A DNA stretch of 64,000 nt from NCBI RefSeq assembly GCF_003968655.1, contig NZ_RXYK01000012.1, positions 1 to 64,000 of the forward strand, given 5' to 3'. The DNA comes from Chlorobium phaeovibrioides (GTDB lineage: Bacteria; Bacteroidota; Chlorobiia; Chlorobiales; Chlorobiaceae). The notes under the pieces are model-generated. The model made no database searches. It was not told where the DNA came from and was given only the letters and a program-made list of their open reading frames with translations. Positions 18,098 through 28,044 of the stretch are shown one piece after another. The first letter of the stretch is position 1. The number at the start of each line of letters is the position of its first letter. The position numbers and the translations under genes are program-made.

Positions 18098-19102
18098 TCA
18101 ATCGTTGCGGCCGGCTATGCACCTCAGCACAAATTTCCAGTATTTAATCCTTTCCGGCCGGTAGTGGGCGGAAAGGGGGGAGCGGAGGTAGGCCGCAAGG
18201 GTCTCTCTGTTGTGGTTCATATTCTTTCGGCAGGTCAGCCACCATTTCCGGCTGATTTCCTGCTGCAGGACGGTGCGTTCGAAGCGATTTCCTGCTTCGT
18301 TCAGTGCCAGCAGCTTCACTAGCCAGCGTTCTGCCGCCTGAAGATTGACATCCCCTCGGTTTTCGGCTATCCGGTGATGGGTTTCAAGCTCTTCGGGGGA
18401 CGGGGTGCCGATCATCCGCTGGAGGTAGCCTGATCGAATGTGCCGTGCGTTGCTGACCTGGAGATCCGCCTTCCTCGAGCTCAACTGTCCAGCATGCTCA
18501 CGGAAATATAGTAAGGTTTCCGGGATGTTGGCAAAGGCGGTTTTATCTGCCAGGGATGTCCAGTAGTTGTAATCCTGAGTGTAGATGAGGTTTTCGGGGT
18601 AGGGGTGCGCTTTTGCAAGGTCTGATCGCATGATGACGGTGGGGTGGAAGAAGCAGGTGCTGAAGAGGAGTTGGATTTTGAGCTCTTCGTCTGTTTCTGG
18701 CAGTGTTCTTGTGTTTTTTAGCTTGCCATTTTTTATGAGCCGCATTGCGGTGCCTGAAATGCCTATTTCAGGGTGGTTGTCCATGAAGTGTACCTGTTTC
18801 TCAAGCCTTGTGGGTAGGCTGATGTCATCAGCGTCCATTCGTGCGATGTATGTTCCTTTTGCTTCGCTGATACCTTGGTTGAGCACATGGACGGTGCCGT
18901 GGTTTTCAGGGTTGGCGATGAGGCGGATTCTTGGGTCTTCGTAGGATTTGACAATTGTTGTGCTGCCGTCGGTTGAACCGTCATCAATGATGAGGAACTC
19001 GAAGTCTGTGAACGATTGTTTCAGGATGCTGTCAATAGCTTCCCTGAGGTAGCGCTCCCCGTTATGAACGGGCATGAGAATGGTGACTTGGGGGTTCTTC
19101 AT
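18098..19102 (-). CDS. Glycosyltransferase family 2
   Basis: A 334-residue inverting GT-A enzyme. VTILMPVHNGERYLREAIDS opens the domain, IIDDGSTDGS is the nucleotide-binding motif and ARMDADDIS carries the metal-binding DxD. The C-terminal ~100 residues are helical and basic without clear membrane spans, so it is a peripheral membrane enzyme. It is separated from the next gene upstream by a single base. The acceptor and donor cannot be predicted. Confidence 0.93.
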   Translation of the reverse strand: MKNPQVTILMPVHNGERYLREAIDSILKQSFTDFEFLIIDDGSTDGSTTIVKSYEDPRIRLIANPENHGTVHVLNQGISEAKGTYIARMDADDISLPTRLEKQVHFMDNHPEIGISGTAMRLIKNGKLKNTRTLPETDEELKIQLLFSTCFFHPTVIMRSDLAKAHPYPENLIYTQDYNYWTSLADKTAFANIPETLLYFREHAGQLSSRKADLQVSNARHIRSGYLQRMIGTPSPEELETHHRIAENRGDVNLQAAERWLVKLLALNEAGNRFERTVLQQEISRKWWLTCRKNMNHNRETLAAYLRSPLSAHYRPERIKYWKFVLRCIAGRND

Positions 19103-19103
19103 C

Positions 19104-20282
19104 TTACAGCTCCTTTTCTGCCATGGCGAGAATGTTGTCGGTCATACTCTTATCAGAGAAGTTCTTCAGCACATGTTCCCGTCCCTTCATGCCCATCTTT
19201 AGTGCTTTATCACGGTTACCGAGAAGAGTGAGAATGGCTTTTTTCAAGGCCTCCTGGTTGCCGTTGGGGACAATGAAGCCGGTCTCATTGTTGACGACTC
19301 CTTCCGGTAGTCCGCCCGTGGTGCTTACGACGACCGGCAGGCCGCAGGCGCTGGCTTCGGGTATCACCCTTGGCAGGCCCTCTTCCTGGTAGAACGGGCA
19401 GTAGACCGGTTCCGATGTCAGTACGAAGATGTCCGCCGCCTGTAACAGTTGGGGCAGCTTTTCGTTCTGCACTGTGGGGTGGATGATGACATTGTTTTCG
19501 AGATGAAGCTCCTTGATAAGGGAATCGAGAAGAAGGCTTTCGGGTTCGTCGCGGTTGGCGACGATCATGTAGGTAATGCCCGGGTAGCTTTTCTTCAGTT
19601 CGGGGAGTGCCATCAGGATATGGCGGAACCCTTTGACGGCCATCATCCTGCTGACGGTTACAAGGAGGGGGCGGTTGGGGGCAATGCCTATGCCAAGCAG
19701 CTGGCGAAGGGCCAGCTGCTTTCCTGTGTCGTGTTCGGGAATGAACATGTCGGTTTTAACATTGCAGCCAAGCACCAGGGTCGGGCAGGTGAGCTTGGGG
19801 TACATATCCCGGGCAATGGTATCAAGCGAGCTGCTTACGGGCATGAAGAGGTCAACTGAGGAGTAGACCTGGTTGATTTTTGCAATGAGTTTGGGCTTTC
19901 GGGGATAGACATGTTTTGTGATATCGGTACCATGCGATGCGCAGAATATCTTGAAACGGAAGATACCTTTCAGGCGGTGGATGACTTCTATGTCGTTCCA
20001 GGTTGCGGCAACGAGCACCAGTTCTTTTCTGGTGAGCATGTACCTGAGGAGCCCGGGCAGGCGGTAGAGCCAGTGAAGCTTCTGCCAGTCGTGTCCTTTG
20101 ATGTAACGCACCTGTTTTGAGGAGCGGGCTCCCTTTTTTTTGTTTGACCGGGTCATGTGGGTCATCACCACCGCTTCGTAACCGTTCGCGCTCAGGGTAT
20201 CGAGCAGGTTTTCTGCCCAGAGTGATATGCCTCCCATGAAGGGAGGGTATTCGGAGCAGAGTATGACGAAGGTCTTTTTCAT
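19104..20282 (-). CDS. Glycosyltransferase family 4
   Basis: A 392-residue GT-B enzyme. The start CSEYPPFMGGISLWAENLL is the typical acceptor-domain loop, LVTVSRMMAVKGFRHIL opens the donor domain, and EEGLPRVIPEASACGLPVVV is the donor-binding signature. The start overlaps the stop of the beta-propeller gene upstream by four bases (ATGA), which implies coupled translation. Confidence 0.93.
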   Translation of the reverse strand: MKKTFVILCSEYPPFMGGISLWAENLLDTLSANGYEAVVMTHMTRSNKKKGARSSKQVRYIKGHDWQKLHWLYRLPGLLRYMLTRKELVLVAATWNDIEVIHRLKGIFRFKIFCASHGTDITKHVYPRKPKLIAKINQVYSSVDLFMPVSSSLDTIARDMYPKLTCPTLVLGCNVKTDMFIPEHDTGKQLALRQLLGIGIAPNRPLLVTVSRMMAVKGFRHILMALPELKKSYPGITYMIVANRDEPESLLLDSLIKELHLENNVIIHPTVQNEKLPQLLQAADIFVLTSEPVYCPFYQEEGLPRVIPEASACGLPVVVSTTGGLPEGVVNNETGFIVPNGNQEALKKAILTLLGNRDKALKMGMKGREHVLKNFSDKSMTDNILAMAEKEL

Positions 20283-21262
20283 GGTGCAGTTGCTCCAATG
20301 CCGTCACCTATTCCATCAACAATGGCAATCCAGCGTCCGTCTTCCATTTGGTGCGGGTCTATGGTGTGCATGCCTTTGTTGTTCCATGCTTCGTTTCCTG
20401 CCTGTATGATCGGGTTGTTTGAGGTTTGTTCTTCCCTGTATGTGGCGGGGGTGAGCTCCGTGATTCTGAACCCCCATACTTTGCTGCCATAGCTTGGCAC
20501 GCTGTCTTGCGCGTAGCGGTAGATGGCGTTGCTGTAATGAATGACCCTACCACCCGGGCGTGCGTAGTGGCGGCTTTCTTTGATGAGGGGGCTATTGGGG
20601 TGTTCATTCCATGGTCCCTTCAGGTTGCTGGCGGTGAAGAGGTGCAGGTTTTTGGTTTGCGGGGCGTAGCTGAACAGGTACCAGTGGTCGTTGTGGTGTA
20701 TGACTGAGGGATCCTGGAGAGGGGCTGTCCTGTCTGTTCCTTTGAGGATGGTTGCGGTGCGCTCCCATGTGTGCGGGAAGGTGGATGCGCAATAGAGCGT
20801 CATCTCGTTTGATTTGCCTGCTTCGGGGATCATGTAGTGCTCACCCTCATGAAGAAAAACATAGGGATAGGAGAGGTGGAACGGTTCGGAAAGGGCGGTT
20901 CCGCCGTAGGTCCAGGTTTTCAGGTCGGGGCTGGTTGCGTAGCCTATGTCTCCTTTGCCGGACTTTTTCTCCATCATTTCGAAGAAGAGGACGAATTCAC
21001 TGTTGTGCTTCACCATGAAGGGATCGGCCACAAGGCGAGAGGTCATGTTTGTGACATCTGCGGCTTTAAGAATCGGGTTGGTTACTCCTTTTGCGGGAAA
21101 AAGTGTCAGGGGGTCGGGGCCTTCATAGAGGCCGATGCACCAGTTTGGGCCATGCATGCGGCGCATTTTCTTATTGTGTTTTTTTATGGCTTTCCGGGCA
21201 ACAAGAATGACTGCCACAGTGAGCGCCAGGCCGAGGATGTAGAGGATGATGGTGAGGGTCAT
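20279..21262 (-). CDS. Membrane-anchored beta-propeller protein, GINT1_N/GH43-like
   Basis: A 327-residue protein with one N-terminal membrane helix (about residues 3-22) followed by basic residues and a five-bladed-propeller-like domain. Repeating blade motifs are visible: DPFMVKHNSEFVLFFE, YPYVFLHEGEHYMIPE, DPSVIHHNDHWYLFSY, and the end DPHQMEDGRWIAIVDG. These resemble GH43-fold proteins and the N-terminal domain of plant glucosamine inositolphosphorylceramide transferase. Whether it cleaves, binds or transfers sugar is unknown. A close paralog, roughly 60 percent identical by eye, is at 23570-24559. Confidence 0.7.
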   Translation of the reverse strand: MTLTIILYILGLALTVAVILVARKAIKKHNKKMRRMHGPNWCIGLYEGPDPLTLFPAKGVTNPILKAADVTNMTSRLVADPFMVKHNSEFVLFFEMMEKKSGKGDIGYATSPDLKTWTYGGTALSEPFHLSYPYVFLHEGEHYMIPEAGKSNEMTLYCASTFPHTWERTATILKGTDRTAPLQDPSVIHHNDHWYLFSYAPQTKNLHLFTASNLKGPWNEHPNSPLIKESRHYARPGGRVIHYSNAIYRYAQDSVPSYGSKVWGFRITELTPATYREEQTSNNPIIQAGNEAWNNKGMHTIDPHQMEDGRWIAIVDGIGDGIGATAP

Positions 21263-21271
21263 TGTGTGTTG

Positions 21272-22264
21272 TTAGTGGTTGCCGGCTCTTTTGCGCTGGC
21301 TCAGCGCGTAGCCGAACAGGTGCTCATAGCATCTCTCTTCGGTGAGATCCAGCGCAGTGGTGCAGAGGGTTTCTTTAAGGCTGTCGGGGTATGAAGCATA
21401 ACGGCGGATGTTCCGGTTCATCATGAGGTTCGACGTCCTGAATGCCAGGGGTTCGAGTTCCGCGGCGATGCTGACCTTTTTGGATAGGAGGCACGGCGTA
21501 CCGCAGGCCATGCTTTCGTAAAAGATCCTGGGGTTGAAGTCGCTGCGGGAGAAAAAGAGCGTCAGCTGGGTTTTCCTGTAGAGGTCTCCCATGTCAGATT
21601 TTGAAACCCGCTTCAGGTATTCGAAGTCGATGCGCTTGCGCCTCAGGATGCTGAAACACTCCTCTGCATAGCTTTCGTTTTTTGTCGTGCCGCAGAACAC
21701 GACCTTCGTCCCTCCGAGGGCACGCCTTGTCACCCTTTTCGCGAACTTCAGCTGCCCTTTCAGGTTGGTGAAGGCCGCCGGGTAGAGGAAGAAGTTCTCC
21801 CTTTTCGTATTGTCGCAGTAGAAAAAGCCTCGATCGTGGTCCGGGAGGGGTTTGATGAAGGCATCGTCATGCACAATAATCACGCTGTGTCCCTGGTAGG
21901 ACTCGGGGGCACTGCTTTTGAGCGGATACACTATTTTCAGCTTTGCACTTTGGATGAGACGGTTTTTTGGGTCGAAGCTGCCGGCAGTTCTTCCGAAAAA
22001 GATGTCGATGGAGTCAATGGCTTCACTTTCAATCCTGTGCAGTGTTTCGTCACCATTGAGCAGATACAGCTCACGGTCGTTTGTGAGGAAATAGACCTTC
22101 AGGGATGTGTTGTGAAGAATGTAACGCGGCAGCCAGTAGACCCATCCTTCGGCAGTGTTTTCCGGCAGAAAGTGGAATCCACGGAAGAGGATTGACCGGT
22201 AGTTGCTGTCGAGATATGCTATTGATGGCTGATTCATTTGTTCCGTTTTTTTAGAGCCGTCCAT
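21272..22264 (-). CDS. Glycosyltransferase-like protein, GT-B fold
   Basis: A 330-residue protein without a strong N-terminal signature. The C-terminal part has [23 protein letters not shown], which matches the donor-binding E-containing loop of GT4-type enzymes, and [12 protein letters not shown] resembles the start of the donor domain. It lies between a propeller gene and the nucleotide-sugar dehydrogenase. The start is either ATG 22264, overlapping the dehydrogenase end by 14 bases, or ATG 22237 ([11 protein letters not shown]). Confidence 0.7.
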   Translation of the reverse strand: MDGSKKTEQMNQPSIAYLDSNYRSILFRGFHFLPENTAEGWVYWLPRYILHNTSLKVYFLTNDRELYLLNGDETLHRIESEAIDSIDIFFGRTAGSFDPKNRLIQSAKLKIVYPLKSSAPESYQGHSVIIVHDDAFIKPLPDHDRGFFYCDNTKRENFFLYPAAFTNLKGQLKFAKRVTRRALGGTKVVFCGTTKNESYAEECFSILRRKRIDFEYLKRVSKSDMGDLYRKTQLTLFFSRSDFNPRIFYESMACGTPCLLSKKVSIAAELEPLAFRTSNLMMNRNIRRYASYPDSLKETLCTTALDLTEERCYEHLFGYALSQRKRAGNH

Positions 22265-23573
22265 CCGAAATTTTGCGATCGTAGATGCCTTTCACATCAT
22301 ACACAATGCCGTTTTTTGTGAGCCAGGCTCTCGGGTCGAGCGCTTTGAATTCGTTGTGGCCTACTGCCGCTACAACTGCCTGGTAGTTGTTTTTTTCTAT
22401 ACCGTTGGTACTGTGGATCATTGGCAGACCGTACTCGTGCATGACCTCTTCAGGGGAGGCCCAGGGGTCGGCAATTTCAACTGCACAGCCGTATTCCTGC
22501 AGCTCTTTGATGATGTCGATGACGCGGCTGTTGCGGATGTCGGGGCAGTTTTCCTTGAAGGTGATGCCGAGTACGAGCACTTTGGCGTTCTTGACATGGC
22601 AGTCGTTCCTGATCAGGAGTTTGACGGCTTCGCTGGCTACATAGGCGCCCATGTCGTCGTTGAGGCGGCGTCCGGCGAGGATGATTTCGGGGTTGTAACC
22701 GACCTCCTGCGCTTTCTGGGCAAGGTAGTATGGGTCGACGCCGATGCAGTGGCCTCCTACCAGACCGGGTTTGAAGGGGAGGAAGTTCCATTTGGTGGAA
22801 GCAGCTTCAAGGACATCGAGCGTGTCGATTCCCATACGGTTGAAGATGCGGGCGAGTTCGTTGACGAAGGCGATGTTGATGTCGCGCTGCGAGTTCTCAA
22901 TGACCTTGGCGGCTTCGGCAACTTTGATAGAGGGGGCGAGGTGGGTGCCGGCCTCTATAATGGAGAGGTAGAGCCCGTTGACAACGGCTGCGGCTTCGGG
23001 GGTGGAGCCGGAGGTCACTTTCTTGATTTTTGTGACGGTATGGAGTTTGTCGCCGGGGTTGATGCGTTCGGGTGAGTACCCGACGAAGAATCCCTCGTTC
23101 ATTGTCATGCCGGAGACCTTTTCAAGCACAGGCACACAGTCCTCTTCGGTGGCTCCGGGGTAGACGGTGGATTCATAGATGACGATGTCGCCTTCTTTGA
23201 GCACTTTGCCGACGGTTTCACTGGCTTTGACAAGCGGGGTGAGGTCGGGGCGGTTGTTCTTGTCGGTCGGGGTTGGGACCGTGACTATGTAAACATTGGC
23301 GTCGGCAAGATCCTGCAGATTTGTGGTGACGAAGAGCCCTTTGGCGCCCGATTTCGGGAGGGGATTCTCTCTCGTTATGCACATTTTGAGCTCCTGTTCC
23401 TCTGTTTCGAGTGTGGAGTCTTTGCAGCTGTTGAGTTCGTCAATTCGTGGCTGCTTGATGTCGAACCCGGCTACAGGGTAGTGCTTTGCGAACTCGACGG
23501 CGAGGGGTAGGCCAACATAGCCGAGCCCGATGACGGCAATTTTCGGGGATTTCTGTGCGTTGATGGTGGTCAT
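22251..23573 (-). CDS. tviB: UDP-HexNAc 6-dehydrogenase (TviB/WbpA-type)
   Basis: Oxidises C6 of a UDP-N-acetylhexosamine to the uronic acid with two NAD+. The 440 residues show [10 protein letters not shown] (residues 16-25) for NAD binding, the catalytic Cys276 in [11 protein letters not shown], and the [11 protein letters not shown] loop. The sequence type is nearer to TviB/VipA and WbpA than to UDP-glucose dehydrogenase. No matching C4-epimerase (TviC) is in the window, so the final sugar may be a GlcNAcA-type residue or the epimerase is elsewhere. The ATG overlaps the stop of the downstream-oriented propeller gene by four bases. Confidence 0.92.
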   Translation of the reverse strand: MTTINAQKSPKIAVIGLGYVGLPLAVEFAKHYPVAGFDIKQPRIDELNSCKDSTLETEEQELKMCITRENPLPKSGAKGLFVTTNLQDLADANVYIVTVPTPTDKNNRPDLTPLVKASETVGKVLKEGDIVIYESTVYPGATEEDCVPVLEKVSGMTMNEGFFVGYSPERINPGDKLHTVTKIKKVTSGSTPEAAAVVNGLYLSIIEAGTHLAPSIKVAEAAKVIENSQRDINIAFVNELARIFNRMGIDTLDVLEAASTKWNFLPFKPGLVGGHCIGVDPYYLAQKAQEVGYNPEIILAGRRLNDDMGAYVASEAVKLLIRNDCHVKNAKVLVLGITFKENCPDIRNSRVIDIIKELQEYGCAVEIADPWASPEEVMHEYGLPMIHSTNGIEKNNYQAVVAAVGHNEFKALDPRAWLTKNGIVYDVKGIYDRKISDGRL

Positions 23574-24559
23574 GGTTGCTTCGTTGGTTGATTCAATGTG
23601 TGACGGTGTTCAAGGCCGTCGACAAAGGCAATCCACCGCCCGTTGGGCATCTGGTGCGGATCGACGGTGTGCATGCCGCGGTTGTTCCATGCTTCGTTGC
23701 CCTGTTGGACTACAGAGGTGCTTGATGCCTGCTCTTCGCGGTAGGTTGATGGAGTGAGTTCGGTGATCCGGAACGCCCATGCCTTGCTGCCGTAGCGGGG
23801 AACGCCGTCCTGAGCGTAGCGGTAGAGGACTTCGCCGTCTGCGACGACTCGGCCGCCAGGCCTTGCGAAATGATCGCTTCCTGTAACGATGGGGCTTTTC
23901 GGGTGCTCTTTCCACGGGCTTTCAAGGCTGTCGGCCACGAAGAGGTGGAGGTTGTTGACTTTGCGCATGTAGCTGAACAGGTACCATTTCCCGTTATGGT
24001 GCACCACTGAGGGGTCGAGGAGCGGAACCTGTCGTTTATCGCCTTTGATGATTGTGGTTACCGGCTCCCATTTGCCGGGGAAGTTTGTTGCGCGGTACAG
24101 GCGGATGGATTTTGATTTGGCGCATTCTGGAATCATGTACATTTCGCCTTCGTGGCGGAATACATAGGGGTAGGAGAGGTGGAACTTCTCGCTGAGTACT
24201 GTGCCGGTGTAGGTCCATGTTTTCATGTCCCGGCTCAGGGCGTGGCCGATTTCTCCGGTTTCCCGCTGGGTGTTGAGGAATTCAAAGAAGAGGTTGTATG
24301 TGCCATCATGTTCCACCATGAACGGGTCGGCCACAAAGCGGGCTGGTGCATCGGTAATATCCCCGGCGGTGAGTATGGGGTTGTGGATGCCGTCCATAGG
24401 TGAGAGGGTTATGGGATCGGGGCCTTCATAGAGCCCGATTGACCAGACTTCATTTTCCTGACGGCGCAGTTTTTGCCGTTGCCGCTTCAGCCGGTGGTTG
24501 ACCAGCATGGCGAGTGCAACAAGTGTTGCCGAAAGGGTTATTGCGAGGACGAAGGGCAT
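23570..24559 (-). CDS. Membrane-anchored beta-propeller protein, GINT1_N/GH43-like
   Basis: A 329-residue paralog of 20279-21262, with the same single N-terminal membrane helix, basic linker and propeller blades ([64 protein letters not shown]). The two copies flank the dehydrogenase and a glycosyltransferase, so a duplication of this gene probably brought or spread with those sugar genes. A carbohydrate-active or carbohydrate-binding role is inferred from the fold and context. Confidence 0.7.
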   Translation of the reverse strand: MPFVLAITLSATLVALAMLVNHRLKRQRQKLRRQENEVWSIGLYEGPDPITLSPMDGIHNPILTAGDITDAPARFVADPFMVEHDGTYNLFFEFLNTQRETGEIGHALSRDMKTWTYTGTVLSEKFHLSYPYVFRHEGEMYMIPECAKSKSIRLYRATNFPGKWEPVTTIIKGDKRQVPLLDPSVVHHNGKWYLFSYMRKVNNLHLFVADSLESPWKEHPKSPIVTGSDHFARPGGRVVADGEVLYRYAQDGVPRYGSKAWAFRITELTPSTYREEQASSTSVVQQGNEAWNNRGMHTVDPHQMPNGRWIAFVDGLEHRHTLNQPTKQP

Positions 24560-24612
24560 TGATCGCTATCGGGGTGTTCTTACTGGTGGTAATGAACTTG
24601 TAATGTAGCCGA

Positions 24613-25707
24613 TTATACGCTTGTTTCCCAAGATGCAGGGCGTTCTCTCTGGAGTTGTTTCTCCACGGCTTTTTTGACGCTGTCGGGCGATATGCCTGCG
24701 ACCTCTCCGGTGGGGGATATGACGAGTTCACCCGGGATGCGGAATGGGCCGAACCGGGTGATGTCCTGCGGGGCTTCGCGGTAGAGGCCGATGACGGGGG
24801 TGGCGGTAGCGGAGGCGATGTGGATGAGCGAGGTGTCGGGGGTGACGAGCAGTTCAAGAGTTTCTACGATGCGGGATGCTTCGTAGAGGTTTCCGGTGGC
24901 CGGAGAGGGAATGATATTCGGGCAGTTGCGCTCAAGGTTTCTTTTTGATTCCAGTTCGCTGGGGCCGGAGAGGACGATGAATTGTGTATCGGGGAGGCTT
25001 TGGACGAGTTTCTTCCATTTGGTTTCAGGCCAGGTTCGGTTGGCTTCACCGGCACTGATGTTGATGCCTGTTGGGCGCCGGGTATCAATCTGGCGGAGAA
25101 ATATCTGCATCTCCATTGGAAGGAGTGATGGGGGAAGGCAGGGGCGGCATTCTTCTTCCGTTACCGTTACTCCGAGCAGGGGGAGGATGGCGCAGTTTTT
25201 CAGGGCCATGTGCGTGTTGTGCTCAATTGTGATGAGCTGGTCGAAGAGACCTGTGTGGAATTCATTGGCGTGACCGACTTTGTGGCGGGCCTTGATGAGT
25301 ACCGATTGGAGGAGAAAGTGGGTGGAGGGGTGGTCCTTGGTGTTGAAGAGGACATCGAATTCTCTTTTGAGTACTTCTCTTTTGTATCTGCCGGGTTCCC
25401 GTTTTGTTTGGTGCACAGCGGTGACATTGGAATCGTTTCTGAAGAAGTTGGCGCTTGCTTCGCTGAAGGCGATGATGTGGATTTCGAGCTTCGGGAAGGC
25501 TTTGCGGAGGTTCCTGATGAGCGGGGTAAGCAGGACTGAGTCGCCGAGTTTTTCCTGGGCGAGGATGGCTATGGATTCCAGTTTTCCTGTAAACGGGGCG
25601 CTGCCGCTCCTTTTCGGGGCGAAGTGCTGCAGGGTGCGTGCGAAGAGCTGGCGGAACTGGCGCTTCTTTTTCTTTTTTTGTCTGGCTTGCATTGGTGGTT
25701 TATTCAT
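24613..25707 (-). CDS. Glycosyltransferase family 9 (heptosyltransferase-like)
   Basis: A 364-residue GT9 protein. IAILAQEKLGDSVLLTPLIRNL is the N-terminal motif of ADP-heptose transferases, GINISAGEANRTWPETKW opens the donor domain and VTPDTSLIHIASATATPVIGLY is the C-terminal signature. The first 35 residues are strongly basic (KKKKKRQ). GT9 enzymes usually build the LPS inner core, which suggests this operon makes an LPS-linked glycan, but non-heptose GT9 members exist. Confidence 0.88.
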   Translation of the reverse strand: MNKPPMQARQKKKKKRQFRQLFARTLQHFAPKRSGSAPFTGKLESIAILAQEKLGDSVLLTPLIRNLRKAFPKLEIHIIAFSEASANFFRNDSNVTAVHQTKREPGRYKREVLKREFDVLFNTKDHPSTHFLLQSVLIKARHKVGHANEFHTGLFDQLITIEHNTHMALKNCAILPLLGVTVTEEECRPCLPPSLLPMEMQIFLRQIDTRRPTGINISAGEANRTWPETKWKKLVQSLPDTQFIVLSGPSELESKRNLERNCPNIIPSPATGNLYEASRIVETLELLVTPDTSLIHIASATATPVIGLYREAPQDITRFGPFRIPGELVISPTGEVAGISPDSVKKAVEKQLQRERPASWETSV

Positions 25708-26825
25708 TTCCGGAGGGATGTTTCCCGGAGTTTCTCCTGCAGGTGCCGTTCAAGGTTGCTTGTCATGGCGGCTATGGTGAACTCCTTCTCTACGCGTTCG
25801 TGACCGGCTTTTCCGTATTGCTCCATTGTGTCGGGGCTGTCAATGATTGTACGGATTGCAGTTGCTATTGCTTCCGGGTCTTGCGGGGGGATGATGATCC
25901 CGGTTTTCTTGTGTGCGCCCTCTTCCATCAGTTCCCGTGCTCCGTTGACATCGGTGGCTATAACGGGTTTCTTCATCGCCATGGCTTCCATCACTACATT
26001 CGGCATGCCTTCAAAGAGGGAGGCGAGAACGAAGAGGTCGCATCCTTTCAGGTAGGGAAAGATGTTTTCTGTGAAGCCGAGCAGGATGAATGAGTCTTCA
26101 AGTCCTGCAGCTTTGATTTGTGTTGTGAGTTCTTCCTGGAGTTTTCCTTCACCCGAGACGGCAAAGACCAGATCGTTCCGGCTTTTTTTGAGGATGGCAG
26201 CGGCCTCAATGAGGTAGGTGAACCCCTTCTGTTCTGAAAGGCGCCCTGCGCTGTAAATGATCTTTTTGCCGGGGTAGGGGGTGCTGAAGTCGTATCTGTC
26301 GACATGGCTCGGTATGTCAAGGCCGTTGTAGATGACTTTGACGAACTCTTTGGGAAACCATCCATACTCTCCGTAGGCATCTTTGATGGTGCGGCTGTTG
26401 GTGATGATGCCGTCAGTCAGGTTGGTGAGGGTGAGTTTGTGTTTGAACTTTTTGCTGCAGAGCAGCATGCCGTGACGGGCGAGAACAACTGGCGTTTTTG
26501 CGATGCGGGCAGCGAGGCCTGCTACGCGTACATCCTTGTTGAGGTTGCAGATGAGGATGTTGGTGTGGTGCTTTTTCAGCCAGCGGGCGATTTTTAGTGT
26601 GGCCAGCGGGCTGAAGTCGCCGCGGATTTCAAAGACATCTGTATGCACCCCTTTGGATTCCGCATACTGAAGGATTCTTGAGTGCTTTTTACTTGCGAGC
26701 GTGACATTGTGACCCCGTTCGGTGAGGCCTTTAGCGGCATTCACCATCCATTTTTCACCACCGCCGAACTTGTTGCGGCCTATGGAGTTGATGAAGAGGA
26801 TGTTGAGGGGTGTAGGGTTACCCAT
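25704..26825 (-). CDS. Glycosyltransferase family 4
   Basis: A 373-residue GT-B enzyme. The N-terminal acceptor loop is SIGRNKFGGGEKWMVNAAKGL, IIYSAGRLSEQKGFTYLIEA opens the donor domain and FEGMPNVVMEAMAMKKPVIA holds the donor-binding Glu pair. Its stop overlaps the GT9 start by four bases, and 12 bases separate it from the upstream glycosyltransferase. It belongs to the same broad group as the enzymes at 26838 and 28956. Confidence 0.93.
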   Translation of the reverse strand: MGNPTPLNILFINSIGRNKFGGGEKWMVNAAKGLTERGHNVTLASKKHSRILQYAESKGVHTDVFEIRGDFSPLATLKIARWLKKHHTNILICNLNKDVRVAGLAARIAKTPVVLARHGMLLCSKKFKHKLTLTNLTDGIITNSRTIKDAYGEYGWFPKEFVKVIYNGLDIPSHVDRYDFSTPYPGKKIIYSAGRLSEQKGFTYLIEAAAILKKSRNDLVFAVSGEGKLQEELTTQIKAAGLEDSFILLGFTENIFPYLKGCDLFVLASLFEGMPNVVMEAMAMKKPVIATDVNGARELMEEGAHKKTGIIIPPQDPEAIATAIRTIIDSPDTMEQYGKAGHERVEKEFTIAAMTSNLERHLQEKLRETSLRK

Positions 26826-26837
26826 GTTTGCTGTTGC

Positions 26838-27911
26838 TTAGCGGTTCATGACCTGCTGGCAGAATGCGGTCATTTCCTCTTTGACTTTTTCTGCCGAGTA
26901 TTGTTCTTTGACGCTCTCCTGCGCGGCTTCTGCTATCTGGTGGCGTAGGCCGGGTTCAAGGTAGAGTTTGCGGAGGACGGAGGCAAGTGTTTCTTCATCT
27001 CCGTGGTTGAAGAGGAATCCGTTTCGGCCGTCTGTGATTATTTCTTCGATACCCCCACCGGCATAGGTGCTGACGGGGGTGTTGTGGAGGTACATGGCTT
27101 CAATGAGGGCTGTGGAGAGGCCTTCGCTTTTAGAGGTCATGACGAAGACATCGCTTGTTGCCAGAGTTGTGTAGGGGTTGCTGCTGAAGCCCGGCATGCT
27201 TAGATGCTTCTCTATGCCAAGTTGTTTTGCCTGGTGTTCCAGCCGGCTGCGCTCGCTTCCTTCGCCGAGGATGGTTACCTGGATATCAGCTTCGGGTGTT
27301 GTGGTAAAGAGAATTCCGAGTGCCTTGAGCAGGAGGTCGTAACTTTTGTTTGTGTCGAGTCTGCCCATGGCGGTGATTTTCATGGTTGGCCCGGCGGGGC
27401 GTACTGATTGTTCAATCACTTTGTCGAGGGTAGCAGAGTCTATTCCCCGGTACAGCACCTTGATTTTCTTTTCGGGGATCCAGCCTGTTTTCAGGAGCTG
27501 TTTTTTGATCTCTTGGGCGTTGACGATGATGCCATCGGCGAGTTTGTCGTAGATGATGCGGTTTATGCTGGTGTTTTCAAGTGGTCTGATGATGCCGAGC
27601 CAGAGGATGTTCCTGATGCCACATATCCGGCTGACAATGCCTGCGATGGCATAGTCTTTTCTTTTTGAGGGAATGATGATATCAATCCGGTGTTTTTTGA
27701 CTATACGAACCAGTCTGGCGATGGTGTAGAGGTCTCCTTCAAAGAGGAATGGCAGCTGGTACCCTATCATCCGGGCATGTGCGCCGATTTCATCCTTCCG
27801 GTAGGCGAATACGGTATTGTTGGATATAGAGAGCATGTTTGCGACCATGGTGATGGATCGCTCGTTACCTCCGAACCCCCGGCTTGCGGAATTGATGAAG
27901 AGGATGTTCAT
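26838..27911 (-). CDS. Glycosyltransferase family 4, first gene of the operon
   Basis: A 357-residue GT-B enzyme with MNILFINSASRGFGGNERS at the start, MGRLDTNKSYDLLLKAL, and the donor motif SEGLSTALIEAMYL followed by STYAGGGIEEII. The last motif is shared with the enzyme at 28956 and marks them as paralogs. It is the most upstream gene of the 20-kb minus-strand run and faces yrbL across about 185 bases, where the operon promoter should lie. Confidence 0.92.
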   Translation of the reverse strand: MNILFINSASRGFGGNERSITMVANMLSISNNTVFAYRKDEIGAHARMIGYQLPFLFEGDLYTIARLVRIVKKHRIDIIIPSKRKDYAIAGIVSRICGIRNILWLGIIRPLENTSINRIIYDKLADGIIVNAQEIKKQLLKTGWIPEKKIKVLYRGIDSATLDKVIEQSVRPAGPTMKITAMGRLDTNKSYDLLLKALGILFTTTPEADIQVTILGEGSERSRLEHQAKQLGIEKHLSMPGFSSNPYTTLATSDVFVMTSKSEGLSTALIEAMYLHNTPVSTYAGGGIEEIITDGRNGFLFNHGDEETLASVLRKLYLEPGLRHQIAEAAQESVKEQYSAEKVKEEMTAFCQQVMNR

Positions 27912-28044
27912 GGAGCGGGGCGTAGCCTCTGTTGTTTATGGTTGTACTGGTAATAAGAATAAAGGTAAGAAAATAGCCGGCGGTTTCCTGCTGGTAAGGT
28001 CGGCGCTTTGTGCGATTCTGGTTTGTTGCGCTTTTGCCGGGGAA

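Noticed and set aside
22356-23075. 239-residue plus-strand open frame
   Set aside because: Antisense of the nucleotide-sugar dehydrogenase; Gly/Val/Asp-rich shadow.
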